From Epiperipatus broadwayi (lineage: Eukaryota; Onychophora; Udeonychophora; Euonychophora; Peripatidae): DNA of 64,000 nucleotides. The stretch covers positions 1,612,001-1,676,000 of the forward strand of contig JAQFVV010000112.1 in NCBI GenBank assembly GCA_028023455.1. Direction: 5' to 3'. Both the position numbers and the translations under genes were made by a program. Below the pieces are notes generated by a model. It made no database searches. It was not told the DNA's origin and worked only from the letters and a program-made list of their open reading frames with translations. Shown piece by piece: positions 11,340-22,974 of this stretch (positions within the stretch are counted from its first letter, which is position 1; each line of letters begins with the position of its first letter).

Positions 11340-12350
11340 TTAAAAAAACATATTTTTGCTAAAATTTTTATATAAAATCATATGAATTATTTTGCAGTCG
11401 AGTTTCTATGAGGGTGGGGGGATATTCATGGAGGCCATATTAAAAGAAAATTCATTACTTTTAGTTTTTTTTATTTATAAAAGAATAAATAAATGATTCA
11501 TTTCTTTAAACATACATTTAAAATGCTGGATCTCTAAGCTAGGTTTTAGTTAGAAATCTGAAAAACAAAATTAGTGAAAATAGATCATAACTCGTTAATT
11601 CCCATTACGATTTATTTATAAAGGAATAATTTATTTGTTTAAACATTTTGAAACAGTAAATGCTGACTAAAATATATTTAATAAAAGCATTTCTAAATAG
11701 AGTACACAATCAAGTGATTTATTTATAGATGAATAAAAAAAACTGCTTTTACAAATTATAGTTAACTTGAAATTATTTAATTATTATAATAAAAGGGAAA
11801 ACTAAGAAAAGTTCAAATTATTTGTTTTGAAGTTCCGTGACAGATATCAGAAATTTGGAATAGAATAGAGGGTACTTTATGATCATTGTTCTGTTGATTC
11901 ATTGTTTACAATTAATTGGTAGATGACCAAATTTATTGTATTATACAGCTTCTACTTGATAAATTAGAAGTGATTTTATAGTCATTGGCAAATCTGAATC
12001 ATTTGAAATGAAAATAGTATTAAATAAGAATTTGTAGCAGGCATCAACATGTGATACAGTTTTGATGGTGGAATTTTTAAATTGAATGATTTAGAACAGT
12101 AAACTTACATTTCTTTCTAATCTTTTTTCCTCCTTCTGTACTTAAAGGTTAAAGTCGTAATTGTATATAAAATATATACAGTAAGTAACAAAACAAATAT
12201 GGTCAGATTAAATATCTCTCATGCAATTTGCGTGCTGAAATTTAATTGAAAATCAAATATCAATTGTTCATTTTAATGTCTGTTGATTATTTATTTGTAA
12301 TATATTTTGTATATTATATGAAAAATATATTTTTACTCTTAAAGTATATC
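11340..12350. other. AT-rich intron sequence, nothing recognised
   Basis: Low-complexity AT-rich DNA. No coding frame or repeat boundary could be supported. Confidence 0.5.
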
Positions 12351-12379
12351 TTTATAACACAAAAATTAAAACTTTGTTT

Positions 12380-12945
12380 TTAAACATCACATGATGTTTA
12401 TACTGTGATGTGATGATGCACTGTGACTTCTCCTTAAACGGAGTTAGGAATCTCTCAGCAATTATGCCCAGAGAAAACCTGTTAGCCACTTTACCTTTCC
12501 TTTTCATTCCCCACCCTAAGTTTTCCCATAATCTGCTCCATCCCATTTCCACAACATAATTTTTGTCAACTCTATGGCCTTTATATTAAATCCCCCTTAT
12601 CTTTTCCCAAACCCAGCATAAAAACCAATAACCCACTTTCTGTATAATCACTTAGTTTATATTTATTCTTCCATAACTTCAATATTTGTACCCTTTCTGC
12701 TTTCAAGCATTTATATTCAATTAACAGATATCTAATATTTTCTGTGCCTTCCTTACACAATTTTCAGACTAAATCACCCATATTTTTCCATTTACGTGTA
12801 TATTCTCTTGCTTCTAATGATCCCGTTCAAGCCTTAAACAATAAACTACTTTCCTTGCTATTATCATAAATTAACCCGCATCCAATACTGTTCTACAGTT
12901 CACAATTATGCCACCTAGTGTAAATTTTAGTAATCAATAAGTGAC
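12380..12945 (-). mobile_element. LINE 3' fragment embedded in a foldback-family unit
   Basis: The - strand encodes the decayed C-terminus of a LINE ORF2. After frame corrections it contains a Cys/His region of the non-LTR type and is clearly the same sequence as 26289-26615 and 27002-27235. Its 3' end on this strand reaches TGATGTGATG repeats at 12400-12415. Outside it lie remnants of the foldback unit: ACATCACATGAT (12383) on one side, and ATGCCACCTAGTG...TTAGTAATCAAT (about 12908-12940) on the other. The same arrangement is seen at 26138-27290. Confidence 0.7.
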
Positions 12946-13039
12946 TCGTTGTAATTTTTAATAAATTCTTATCCAGTCTGGGATATTGGAGAAGACAGTC
13001 AAAGTGATCACATGAAAATAAGTCAATGTAATTAAAAAT

Positions 13040-13690
13040 AAATATCAAAAAGATTAAAGTAATGTTCAATGGATTTTCTCGGAAGAATAAAATAAAGATT
13101 GATTATCGTGAATTAGAAAAAATTAACAATTACAAATATTTTGGTCAGATTATTAATACAGCTAGAAATATTGGATGAAAAATTAGTCATAGAATTAAAC
13201 TTGAATAATATGCTCTTGATAGAAATAATTTAAGTATTAAAGGGAAAATAACCATACATTTGAAAAAGATTTTTTAAAAATATATTTGTTTTATCTGTTT
13301 TTACTTTTGGATCTGAAACTTGGATCTTTAATAGAGAAGCAGTTATAGAGACTTCAGACCATTCAACAAAGAAATATAAAATGAAATACATGAGTTAGAG
13401 AAAGAGAGAACAATCAGGTATCATTGAAAGAATTAAGAGACTGAAATGACATATAGGCTGGACATATTGCTAGAAGAGATAATAGTATATGGACAGTTTA
13501 AGTCTTAAATTTGATCCCAAGAGATTGTACAAGATCTAGAAAGAGACTATACGCGAGATGGATGGATGAAATAAGAAAGTTTCCTGGTCTGATGTGGAGA
13601 AGAGTGGCCAGGGATAAGAGAAACTGGGTTAAATTTGGAAAGATTTTTATACTGCAATGGATCAGTAATGGTTGAAAATAATGATGACCA
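13040..13690 (+). pseudogene. RTE-type LINE, 3' end of ORF2 (5'-truncated)
   Basis: The sequence reads KKIKVMFNGFS and YKYFGQIINT, then HRIKLE, and after frameshifts ARRD/IVYGQF-like and RDGWM remnants, parallel to the better-kept copy at 9092-9670. The tail is GAAAATAATGATGACC (about 13674-13690). It starts about 100 bp further 5' than the 9092 copy, just after where the RT catalytic region would be. Many stops are present, so it is dead. Confidence 0.78.
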
Positions 13691-13699
13691 TTTGGTATT

Positions 13700-14780
13700 A
13701 GTTAATTTTAGAGTTGTCGAAGAGAACTGTTTTGTCCAAAGTGAAGAAGGAGCCTGCAGTTATCATAAAACTGAGGTCTCTAATTGAAAACATTGGGGTA
13801 TTTTCAAATATCATGATAATAGCTTAAATTGTGTAAAGGAATACTAGAGCATAAATGTATTAGTAGCAGCTTTGAATTCTACTCTTTACTAACAAAGGGG
13901 AAAGCCAGAAGCAGTCTGGATGTGGAAATTTTATAACACTATAAAGCTTAAGAGAATTCTTGGAAGCATATGAAAATGTCATGTGATATGATTGTTAATT
14001 CTCACTACAGTCTTTATTTTCTTGTCTTTTTATATTCTATTTATTGTAGCCATAAAATTTAATTACAATAAATTGAGTAATATTAAATGTAATAATTTTT
14101 TTTTCCATAATTTTTATACTATATAACACAACTTCTCTGATGTAAATTTTAAAGTAATTTTGTTTTATATATTCTGTTTCATTTAAACTTGCAGCCTTTG
14201 AATCAAAGATCTGCTATATATAAATGCTATTTATATAAAAGATAAAATGGATCTGATAAAGACTAAGTTCAGACGAAACATTTATAAAAATAAAATTGCT
14301 TTAAAAGTGCAAAACATAGAAGTTCAGTTATATTTAACTTTTTTTGTTATAAAATTAAACAATCATTTTGAACAAAGTATATTTATTTATTGGTGAGAGG
14401 GGGGGAGGATTTTACTTACTAGCAGTGAAAGTAGGAATCACTTCTGTCTGAATTATTATTTACCATCAGTTTTCTGTTTACTTAAATTTTAGTTTTATGG
14501 CATTTTGTATCCTAATTAATTTGAGTTTGTGTGCAGTCTGCAGACATTTAATAATATTAAAAATATTGTCAATCGCTTTACTCGTTGTTTAAATACTATA
14601 CAGTTGTTGAATTATTTAATTTTTTTTTTTTGTTTGTTTAAAACCATATTTTGGGTTCTTTATTAATTTTTTATTCTGTTACGTATTTTTCTTTTTTACC
14701 ATAATTGTTGCTATTTATTACTTCAATGCTGCTGGTCTCTGCTTTTTGTCTTGTCTTGAGGTGGCGGATTTTGTTCAATT
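13700..14780. other. AT-rich intron sequence, nothing recognised
   Basis: No family-level similarity or inverted repeat was found. It ends at the pyrimidine tract of the next exon's acceptor. Confidence 0.5.
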
Positions 14781-14790
14781 TACCTTTTAG

Positions 14791-14940
14791 GGCTCTAATG
14801 GTCATGATGTAAATCATTGTCAGGAAGGTGTTTCGGGAATGTCTCTTGAAGATAAAAGAATAGGATCCAGTTCCAGTTTGCACTTACCTGGCTCTATCCA
14901 TTTATGGCAAGTTGATCCTCGCCCTGAGAATTCATCTCAA
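14791..14940 (+). CDS. OSBPL1A/OSBPL2-like: ORP1/2-like oxysterol-binding protein, exon
   Basis: Acceptor TACCTTTTAG and donor GTAAAT flank 50 codons in phase 0. The first 30 residues are a poorly conserved Gly/Ser-rich linker (GSNGHDVNHCQEG..., KRIGSSSSLHL). The end is conserved: SIHLWQVDPRPENSSQ corresponds to the 'LLWRINTRPPNSAQ' block of ORP2. Only 76 bp of intron separate it from the next exon, in contrast to its multi-kilobase neighbours. Confidence 0.92.
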
Positions 14941-15016
14941 GTAAATAACTTTTCACTTATATCAGAATTTTATTAAATTTTTTATTATTATTCAATTTCT
15001 TTTTTTTTATTATTAG

Positions 15017-15140
15017 TATTATAGTTTCACTTCATTTGCAATGATGCTAAACGAATTAAATGAAGATTTGAGGCAAAAACTTTCTCCGACAGATTGCCGG
15101 CAACGACCAGACATTGTTCGCTTAGAAAATGGTGATATAG
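15017..15140 (+). CDS. OSBPL1A/OSBPL2-like: ORP1/2-like oxysterol-binding protein, exon
   Basis: Acceptor TTATTAG and donor GTAAGA. The exon reads YYSFTSFAMMLNELNEDL and then LSPTDCRQRPDIVRLENGDI. Both are hallmark stretches of the C-terminal ORD: 'YxFTxFA..LNEL' and 'LPPTDxRxRPDxRxLExG'. It leaves one base (G) that joins AT of 28625 to make Asp. The following intron is about 13.5 kb and filled with mobile elements. Confidence 0.94.
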
Positions 15141-16050
15141 GTAAGAATTTGTAAGGATGCATTTATATATATATAGTATATGCAGAGATTTGATCAGATT
15201 TTGTCAGTCCACAGATTATAAAAAGAAAATATAAGATTGTCCTGTAACAGGGCCTTCATTCAGCTCATTCTTAATCTATACCTTTTTAGATATGTGTAAC
15301 ATTATAAAATGTTTATTTTTATACAAATAATAGTATTTCAAAGATCACAACATTATGACATAAACAAAGATTAAAATGTTTATTGGGAATATTAAGATGC
15401 TAATCCTCATTCTTTGATAATAGATAATATTCGTTTGGATTATTTAAAAGATAATTGAAATGATTTTGACAGTTTTATATATACACTCACAAGTATATAT
15501 AAAATAAAAATGTAGATTTATTTGAAAAGTTTTAGAAATGCTAATATTTGATAACCATTTCTAAGATAAGATTTCATTATTATGTGAATAAAATTATAAT
15601 AAGTAAATAAAAAATATTTCTATATACTAATTCACTATGCAACCCACTTTGGCACTGTAATCAACGCTAAATAAAAAATATTTATTGCTATTTTACACTG
15701 CAAGCATATGATTAAAAAGTAACGATTTCAAATCACATGCTTTGTATCTTGATATTTTTTTGTTATCAATTTTCATCACAAGAAGAATGAAGAAAAAAAC
15801 TTGTAAGTTTTATTTTTATTGATGGCTTATTGCACATTATAAATTTTAAATATTTATGACATGGGTATGTATCTACATTAAAAATGTCTGTACAATATTT
15901 ATGTAAATAGGTGTGTTATATATCTGGTTTGTTTTTTATTTATTGATTGATGTCTTAATGTATATACATCATTTTTAAATATTTCTATCATATATTCTAA
16001 TGATTTTAATGAGCACATAAATAATTTTACAGCTCACCAAATATGTAGTG
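15141..16050. other. AT-rich intron sequence, nothing recognised
   Basis: Plain AT-rich sequence with short TA repeats. No gene or element boundary is visible. Confidence 0.5.
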
Positions 16051-16294
16051 CTAAGTATGGAACAAACAAGTCCAAATATATTACTAAGATAATTCAGAAG
16101 CTAAATTCTCAAAGAGTCATTTAAATGAACTTTATAAATAATTATATAAAAAGATCATCCTTTATCTGACAAAATGGATTGGCATTGATTTAACAAAAAG
16201 GGCATTATTTACAAGTTCATTTAAATGATTCTTACATAATCTAACTTGTGAATTACCTTAGTAATGTATTCAGGCTTGTTTGTTCCATGAATAG
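16051..16294. mobile_element. MITE-like foldback element (about 240 bp)
   Basis: ATGGAACAAACAAG (about 16057) is mirrored by CTTGTTTGTTCCAT (16275-16288). The arms stay complementary for about 90 bp, including TTACTAAG/CTTAGTAA and the shared core TCATTTAAATGA. The centre is a short AT-rich loop. No ORF is present. I could not define a target-site duplication. Confidence 0.75.
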
Positions 16295-16596
16295 TTTCAT
16301 GTCATAGATATATAAATTAAAAATATGTGTATAGTATACACATGCGCATGCTAAATTATTTAAACTTGTGCTATAAAATTCATAAGTAAGAAAAAGTAAA
16401 ACATATCTATTAAAAATCTTTTTCTTTTTTTTTCTTCAAACAAATAGGCATATTTCCTTTTGAATTATTTCTACTTAAAGTACTCTATGTAAGATTAATT
16501 CTATGATTAATTTCATTCATGCTTCCATCTGGGTTAATAATCTAATCAAAGTATTATAATTTTAAACTTCTAATTTATAATTATCAATTTATTTAT

Positions 16597-17683
16597 TTTT
16601 TTTGAGAAAATCCATTGAATATTATTTTAATTTTTTCAGTATTTGTCTTTAGTTCTGTTTTTTTACTTTCACCTGATAACTCTTGCAATATTTCCTGAAG
16701 TTCATCTACAAAATTTAGATTACTTAAATAATTTTTATTTACTTTTATTCCTTTAGTTTCTCATTTTAATCCATCAAATACTTCCTGTAAAACTGCAATA
16801 AAAAAATTTAGTGATATGGAATCATTCTGATATACATCTTCCTCAATATTAATTTTCTTAGTGTCATATAATTTAATCATTCCTGCTGCATTTTAATAAA
16901 TATAACAATATCACAATTGATATCTCGGTGATTCAATATTTCAATTACAGTAGAGATGCTTATAAAATCAAGTCCCTTTTTTGTTATCTACAAATCCAAA
17001 ACATAATAGCAATTCATATTCATTGGACTTTTCTATAACTTCTCTCTCAATACTTGAATATGATTCGCTATGCTAAAACCACTTTTAAATCTAGCTTGTT
17101 CTTTTGGCTAGTTAGAATCCAAAATTTGCTATATACAAGTTGTAATTATCTTGGTAAAGATTTTGTACAGAACTAATAGAGGATTGATAAATCTGTAATT
17201 TGTAACATCTTTTTTCTCACTTAAATATCAATATTACTATTACCTTTTTCCAATCATCTGATACATCTTTACCATTTGAACATTTGATATATAACTTTAC
17301 CAACTATTTTTTATTTCTTCATCTTCTTTGAAAATTACATTGTTATTTGCATCATTCCCTCAAGTTTTCCTTTTTTATATTTAATTGCTAGTCTTACTTT
17401 TTCACTTAAAATGCTGGGCAATTCAGAATATGTAATAACTGTAAGAAATACATTGTTTTCTTGTTCTTTGTTATTGTACAATTCTTTGTAGAATTCTTCA
17501 CACATTTTGTGATGCCATCTTTTTTTTTTTTTTTTACAATAGATTCATCTTTCTTCTTGTAATAGAAATAATTTTTCTTCCAATACTAAGATGGTGTTTT
17601 ACACTTTTGAGACTAATTTCTTGTAATAGCTTTTTTTTTTGCCGATTCACAATTATATTTTTGGTAGTTTGGTATTAGAGCTG
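16597..17683 (-). pseudogene. RTE-type LINE, reverse-transcriptase part (interrupted)
   Basis: The strand-reversed sequence parallels the copy at 52615-53690 base for base over long stretches, for example TTTGAGAAAATCCATT at 16601 and 52619. It contains the RT domain with many frameshifts. It stops abruptly at 17683 where a foldback MITE begins, and the upstream (endonuclease) part resumes at about 19265. Its 3' third, present in other copies, is missing here. Confidence 0.75.
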
Positions 17684-17901
17684 CAACATGGAGCATGTAT
17701 TAGACTTACTGTGCCTGTTCACAGTCATATCAATCCGCTGATAACTTTGTAATCTTGGGATCTGACCTTTGTCAAAAAAAAAAAATGTGTACATGGATCT
17801 TGTATATGATATTTTGTCAAGATTTACAAAGTTATTGGAAGGTTGATATGAATGTGAACAGGCGCAGTAGCTCTAATACATGCTCCATGTTGCAGGACTA
17901 A
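17684..17901. mobile_element. Foldback MITE inserted in the RTE relic
   Basis: The left end TTAGAGCTGCAACATGGAGC and the right end, reverse-complemented TTAGTCCTGCAACATGGAGC, open about 95-bp arms. These share GCATGTATTAGA, GCCTGTTCACA, CATATCAA and TAACTTTGTAAATCTTG. The loop includes an A12 run. A TA precedes the left end; the right flank is TT, so a TA duplication typical of the Tc1/mariner group is plausible but mutated. Confidence 0.8.
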
Positions 17902-17970
17902 AAATAAATAAAAGTAAAAACATAATAAACATATTTATCATTTTCAATAAGAAATATATAATTTTAAACA

Positions 17971-18500
17971 AGACATTCAAATATGTACGACTTGGACACT
18001 AACAATATTTAAGAACATTTGAAATCAAAAAAAAAAAAGTGATTTGCGATCTATTGAAACCACGGCATTACACAAAAAAATTGTTAGTCAAATACGCACT
18101 AAACAAATAGTAAATGATTTTGGTTTTTAAATGAGACATTCAAATATGTATGAGTTGGACACTAACAAGTTTTTAGAACAGCATTTGAAAGTAAAAAAAA
18201 AAAAAATGTGATTTGCGATCTTAATAAAATGATGGCATTACACAAAAAAATTGTTAGTTTAAATACACACTAAACAAACAGTAAATGATTTTGGTTTTTA
18301 AATAATATTTAAAAAAGACATAAGTCATACATACAACTTTCACACCAACAACTTGTAAGAATAAAATTCCCAATCAAAAAAAGAAATGTGATTTGCGATC
18401 TTAATGAAATGGTGCCATTACACAAAAAAATTGTTACTAAACAAATAGTAAATGATTTTGGTTTTTAAATAATATTTATAAAAAGACGATAAGTATACTC
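17971..18500 (+). repeat. Minisatellite, about 165-180 bp unit, 3+ copies
   Basis: Copies start at AGACATTCAAATATGTA (17971), AGACATTCAAATATGTA (18134), AGACATAAGTCATACA (18316) and a partial one near 18483. Each holds TGTGATTTGCGATCT, CATTACACAAAAAAATTGTTA and AAATAGTAAATGATTTTGG. The array directly follows the foldback MITE. Confidence 0.85.
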
Positions 18501-18616
18501 ATACAATATTTACCATGTAATATATAACAGAAATTGTTGCCTTGAAACAAAAAATTTAATACTACTACAGAAAATGGAGATCTCTACTAAAAATTTTTCC
18601 TCCGAAAATGTAGCAC

Positions 18617-19060
18617 GTGATTGCAGAATATGCTGGGATTTTCAACAGAAATGCTAATAAGCATATTTTTTTTTATAAAATTAAACCAAAAAAAAATGGA
18701 ACAAAAACCAAAAAAACAAAAAACAAATACATATTAAAACAGACAAAAACCACAAAAAAAAAAAACATATTAATTATGAGATTGAAAATGTCGAAGTATT
18801 ACAAAAAATATTGGATCGTGTTGATCAAGAAAAATACGTTTCCACACAGACTGGGATTTTCAACAGAAATGCTAATAAACGCATTTTTTTGTAAAAAAAA
18901 AAAAAAAATTAAACCAAAAAAAAAAGGAACAAAAAATACATATTAATTATGATACTGAAAGTGTGAAGTATTGTGAAAAAAGATCGGTTGATAAAGAAAA
19001 ACACGTTTCTACACGTACACTCACAGAATTTATTTCCTTTCAGTTTGATGTCATCATGAC
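18617..19060 (+). repeat. A-rich tandem duplication, 219-bp period
   Basis: CTGGGATTTTCAACAGAAAT starts at 18632 and again at 18851. Each copy continues through A-rich runs, TACATATTAATTATGA and GATAAAGAAAAACACGTTTC-like sequence. A 109-codon lysine-rich ORF spans it but is composition-driven. It lies inside the block that separates the two RTE halves. Confidence 0.8.
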
Positions 19061-19264
19061 ATTACACATTTATTGTGGGTATGAAAAGGCCTTCTATCTC
19101 CCCTACATTTCAGGTTTAATACCAAAGTACCATATTTTCTTATGTCATTATTAAATCCTTTTCATTTTACAAAATTCTAGATATTATTTTATTTGTAATG
19201 GATCGTTTTAAAAAAATTTTATATTCGTTTGTTACTTTCATATAGTAGAAAATTTATCAGTAAA

Positions 19265-19660
19265 TTATAGCTTTCTTATACCAGCTATACACTTCTTAAT
19301 AATGTATTTGTAATCTTCTCGTTGATTTCATTCATGACTGAATGAATCTCTGGTTAATATTTTAAGATGATTTGCAAGTTCTAATGTAATTCATTGGAGT
19401 ATTTTTGAAAATTAAAAAATATCAATTGCTAATTTTGATTTTCTTAATAGTTTTTGTCTCTTTTTGCATTAACATATATTTTACATCTCCCTATTCCTGA
19501 TACTCTTACTTTGTTGAACTATTAAGAATATTACAAATCTTGAAATACTTATGTTCTGTTTCTATTACTCAAATTACAATATAATTATGCTATTCCTTCA
19601 TTTGAATATTTTCAATTTCCTTTAGAATTTTTCACAAAAAAAAAAAAAAGAATTTGTAAG
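19265..19660 (-). pseudogene. RTE-type LINE, linker/endonuclease part (continuation)
   Basis: ACCAGCTATACACTTCTTAA, TTGATTTCATTCATG and TTTTGCATTAACATATATTTTACATC align with 54786-55050 of the large RTE copy. It is therefore the upstream half of the relic at 16597-17683, displaced by about 1.58 kb of MITE and tandem repeats. No open frame survives. Confidence 0.68.
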
Positions 19661-19744
19661 ATTTTTTTTTTTTTCTGCAAACCTTGCAAATCTGTGTCCT
19701 CTCTCATTGTTATCACCATAACTAAACTTACACACAACACTTCC

Positions 19745-20125
19745 ACATTTAGTCAGTTACAGCTGCCTAATTATAAAGGATGAGAAGACATCATATATAA
19801 GTTGGTTAAGGGAATATGAAAGGATGATTGATAACACTAAAGGGAATTTATTGTTATTTGGTGCAAAGGTAGGAGCTTTATATATTAGAGAAAGAAGGCA
19901 AAAATGGAATAAAAATTTGGATTGTCTATGTAGTTAATGTGTAGATGAGGGAGAAACAGATATTTATTTTTGAATGTAGAATGTTGAAAGAAGGTCAGGA
20001 TAAATGATATGAAAAGTAAGAGAATAAAAGAGATGGAAACTGTTTTTTTCTTTAGGTCTTTATAATGAAATTGAGAGATATGAGGACAGGATAGTAGAAC
20101 TAAAATGAAAATGAACCAAGGCAAA
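19745..20125 (+). pseudogene. LINE ORF2 C-terminal fragment
   Basis: Degraded + frames read LLLFGAKVGALYIRERRQKWNKN, then CLCSxCVDEGETDIYF and MLKEGQDKW. The order (short basic helix, Cys-x2-Cys, His/Cys knuckle) is that of the C-terminal zinc-binding tail of the LINE family at 26289-26615 (LFKARMRSLATREYICKWKN, CKLCKEG). It is a diverged copy or relative. Confidence 0.5.
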
Positions 20126-20169
20126 AAAAATGATTAGATAATAAAGAGTACTCCCTTTATCTGTCTTAT

Positions 20170-20300
20170 ATGGCTTACTGCTGAGGTAGAGTATCAGACT
20201 TTGGGATTGCAGTCTCTAGATTGATTCCAGTGCTGGCAGTTCCAGTTCACAGACATTTTATAAACTCTTAAGCAATAAAGCCATTAAGAGATTTATCTAT
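20170..20300 (+). repeat. tRNA-derived SINE relic
   Basis: A tRNA-like block contains GGTAGAGTATCAGACTTTG and, 25 bases later, AGATTGATTCC (B-box GGTTCGANTCC-like). It is followed by ATTTTATAAACTCTTAAGCAATAAAG, whose first part recurs at about 325. That is the layout of a tRNA-derived SINE head plus tail. The A-box is recognisable but mutated. Confidence 0.5.
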
Positions 20301-20319
20301 TTATTTTTACTACTTTTAC

Positions 20320-21260
20320 CTTTAAATTTTTCCCACTCTTCATTCTATTTACCGTGATCCTCTATTCAACATTCTACACTCCAAAATAACTGTACAATAC
20401 ACTCTGATCTCCACACAAAACTTGCTTAACTAATTTTTTTCTTCTCTCCCTGAAATCTAAACCTCTTACTCTTGCATCAAATTTCATTTAGAATTATTGC
20501 ATATTTTCCCATATTTTATGATTTTTATATAACTCCAAACTATTTTTTTTATTCATATTCGTTTTTAAAAACTAATTCATTTTTCTGGCCAGTTTATTTA
20601 TTCTCCTTTCCCATTGCTCATAATTATACTTTTTTTTTTTTTGGCCAACATATTTGTTTTCTTTTAAAATTTCTAAACATTTTAAATTTACTTTTAATTT
20701 TCCCTGAAAGCTTCGTTCATTGTCCACAATTTACTACCTAATACATATTTACCTACTTCGTTTTGTATTCTGACTTTCTTGATCAGTACAAAGTGCATTA
20801 TTTTCAAAAAGTTAAATAGGCACCATCATGTCTTTCCAAATTATTCTACACATTATGTTTATTATATGAGAAATACACCAGATTTTTAATCAGTCTCTTT
20901 CTAGTTTTTTGCTTTTTTTCTCAAATCTAATTACCATCTATCTGTATAATTTCTTTTTTCCATTTAACAAAGTACTTAAATGTCTATTCTCTTCTTGTTT
21001 ATCAAAATAATATCATTCAGCTTTCAGTTTTATCCTTATTAAAAACTTGGATCTTATTTTTCTTCACTGAATTTAATTTTCATGCTTTTTTTTTGCCTTC
21101 CACTCTTCTCGCATAGCAACTCCATATCTTTTATACTATTTGCAAGCAATAAAGATGCTGTATTATATATTCTTCTGATTTCAAACACAGGAATTCACAT
21201 CCCTGTCTTTATTCTTTCTATTTCCATCTCCAATTCCTTTAGAAACAAAATAATTAAGTA
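20320..21260 (-). other. Pyrimidine-rich stretch, possibly a decayed LINE on the - strand
   Basis: The whole block is C/T-rich on the + strand, as are the LINE (-) copies at 12.4 and 26.3 kb. The - strand shows short LINE-like snippets (QWERRINKLARKMN, ENRHLSTLLNGKK) in changing frames. No alignable block to the other copies was found, so the family is uncertain. Confidence 0.3.
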
Positions 21261-21419
21261 GGGCCAATGCTGAAGTGTCAGATTAAATAAATATTTATTG
21301 AACAAATCAAAACATCAGACAAAAATATTAATTTTCAAACTGAACAAAATTATTTATTTACTTTTTCTAATTAGTTCCTAGAATTCTGCACAATTGATAT
21401 CTGCATTTATTAAAACCAT

Positions 21420-22560
21420 TAAAACATCACATGATCACCATTTGCAGTATTTACACAAGTTGCAAATTCTCCATACAATAGACCTAGTCCAAGCCAGAGT
21501 AATCAATGGATGCAAGAAGGTTTGTGCATAAAATCCTTATCTAGTGCCTACTCATTCAATATTCCCAGACTACTGTCTAGCTTGTGACTTTCATCAGTGA
21601 GGAGCCTTGAATCTGAGAGCACTGCACCTAAATCTTAGGATCTAATGCAACCTTTCAGCAGCCACCTTTTACCTATTTAGTTAATTAATTATAAAGCTGT
21701 GAACCAAAGATGAAAACACAAAAAAAAGTTCCAATCCAAGCTCATTCACTTGCATTAGTCATATAGATCTGAACCCAGTTCAGTATCTATAGTTTTGGTG
21801 TCTTTAGTTTTTTTAAAAACCATAATCACAATCATTCTATGGATAGGATTGGTATAAAACCATTAAAACATCACATGATCACAATTTCCTATTGTGAACA
21901 CAGTAGTAAACCCCATACAGTAATGCAACCCAGCGCAAGCCTTAGTAATCAATGGATGCAAGAAGGTTTGTGCATAAAATCTTTTTCTAGTGCCTACTCA
22001 TTCAACATCCTTAAACTAGTTTCTAGCTTGTGGCTTTCATCAGTAAAGAGCCTTGAATCTGAGAATTCTGTACCTAGATCTTTAGGATATAATACAATCC
22101 TCTAGCATCCACCTTTTAACTATTTACTTAACTATAAAGCTGTGAGCTCAAGATGAAAATCAATCCTGCCCATAAGCTGACCATGACTGTGGATTTAAAA
22201 AACCAAAGACACCAAAATGTATAGATACTGAACTGCATTCAGATCTATATGACTGTACAAGTGAATGAGCATGGATTGAAAACATTATTGTGTTTTTATC
22301 TTGGGCTCACAGCTTTATAGTTAATTAAATAGGTAAAATGTGATTGCTGGAGAGTTTCATTAGATTCTAACATCTAGGTGTAGAGTGCTCTTACATCCAA
22401 GGCTTTTCGCTGAAGAAAATCACAAGCTAGAAACTAGTCTGGAGATATTGGATGGGTAGCAATTAGATAAGAACAAAACTTCTTGCTACCATTGATTACT
22501 AAGGCTTGCACTGGGTGACATTAGTGTATGGAGGGTTTGCTACTATTTTGTCTGTATTTT
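21420..22560. mobile_element. Foldback-family locus 1 (units F-F-R)
   Basis: Unit A (about 21423-21865) and unit B (21866-22155) are head-to-tail; both open ACATCACATGATCAC and contain AATCAATGGATGCAAGAAGG, CATAAAATC, TCTAGTGCCTACTCAT and CCTTGAATCTGAGA. From 22156 to 22560 the same unit runs in the opposite direction (for example AATCCTGCCCAT, ACCAAAGACACCAAAATGTAT, GATTGAAAACATTATTG). Unit length is about 440 bp. There is no ORF of note, so it is non-autonomous. Two more loci follow the same F-then-R plan (27245-27725, 47671-49068). Confidence 0.82.
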
Positions 22561-22974
22561 TATTTTGCTTAGTATTTTCTACTAACAATCTGTTTTGAAT
22601 ATCGAACCAAATGTTTCTTATGATAAAAAAAAAAAACTTGTCCAACTGCCACTGTGGACCCTCATAGACAAAAAATGAATTCTAATAATTTTTAAGTCAG
22701 GACATTTACTTCCATTTGCTTGAAGCATTTTGAATACCTCAAACCATAAGTCAGTAACATTTTAAAGCTTCAGTATTTTCTTCTTTCTGCTTAATTTTTT
22801 CAATTTCTTGTTATAAATCTTGAACCATTGAAGTATATGAATAATGATCGACCTTAATGGTAAATTGATAAACATTAAATGTGAAAGAAAAAACATTACA
22901 TATATATTGAGCTCAACAGATAAATAAAACTAAAAAAATATTTAGTAATTGATACTTATGTAGTTTGCCTGCTG

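Noticed and set aside
17971-18500. CRISPR-like array
   Set aside because: Units are 165-180 bp, diverged and without spacers; this is a minisatellite in an animal genome.
18617-18946. 109-codon ORF on +
   Set aside because: Lysine/asparagine-rich from A-runs and spanning a 219-bp tandem duplication; composition-driven, no protein similarity.
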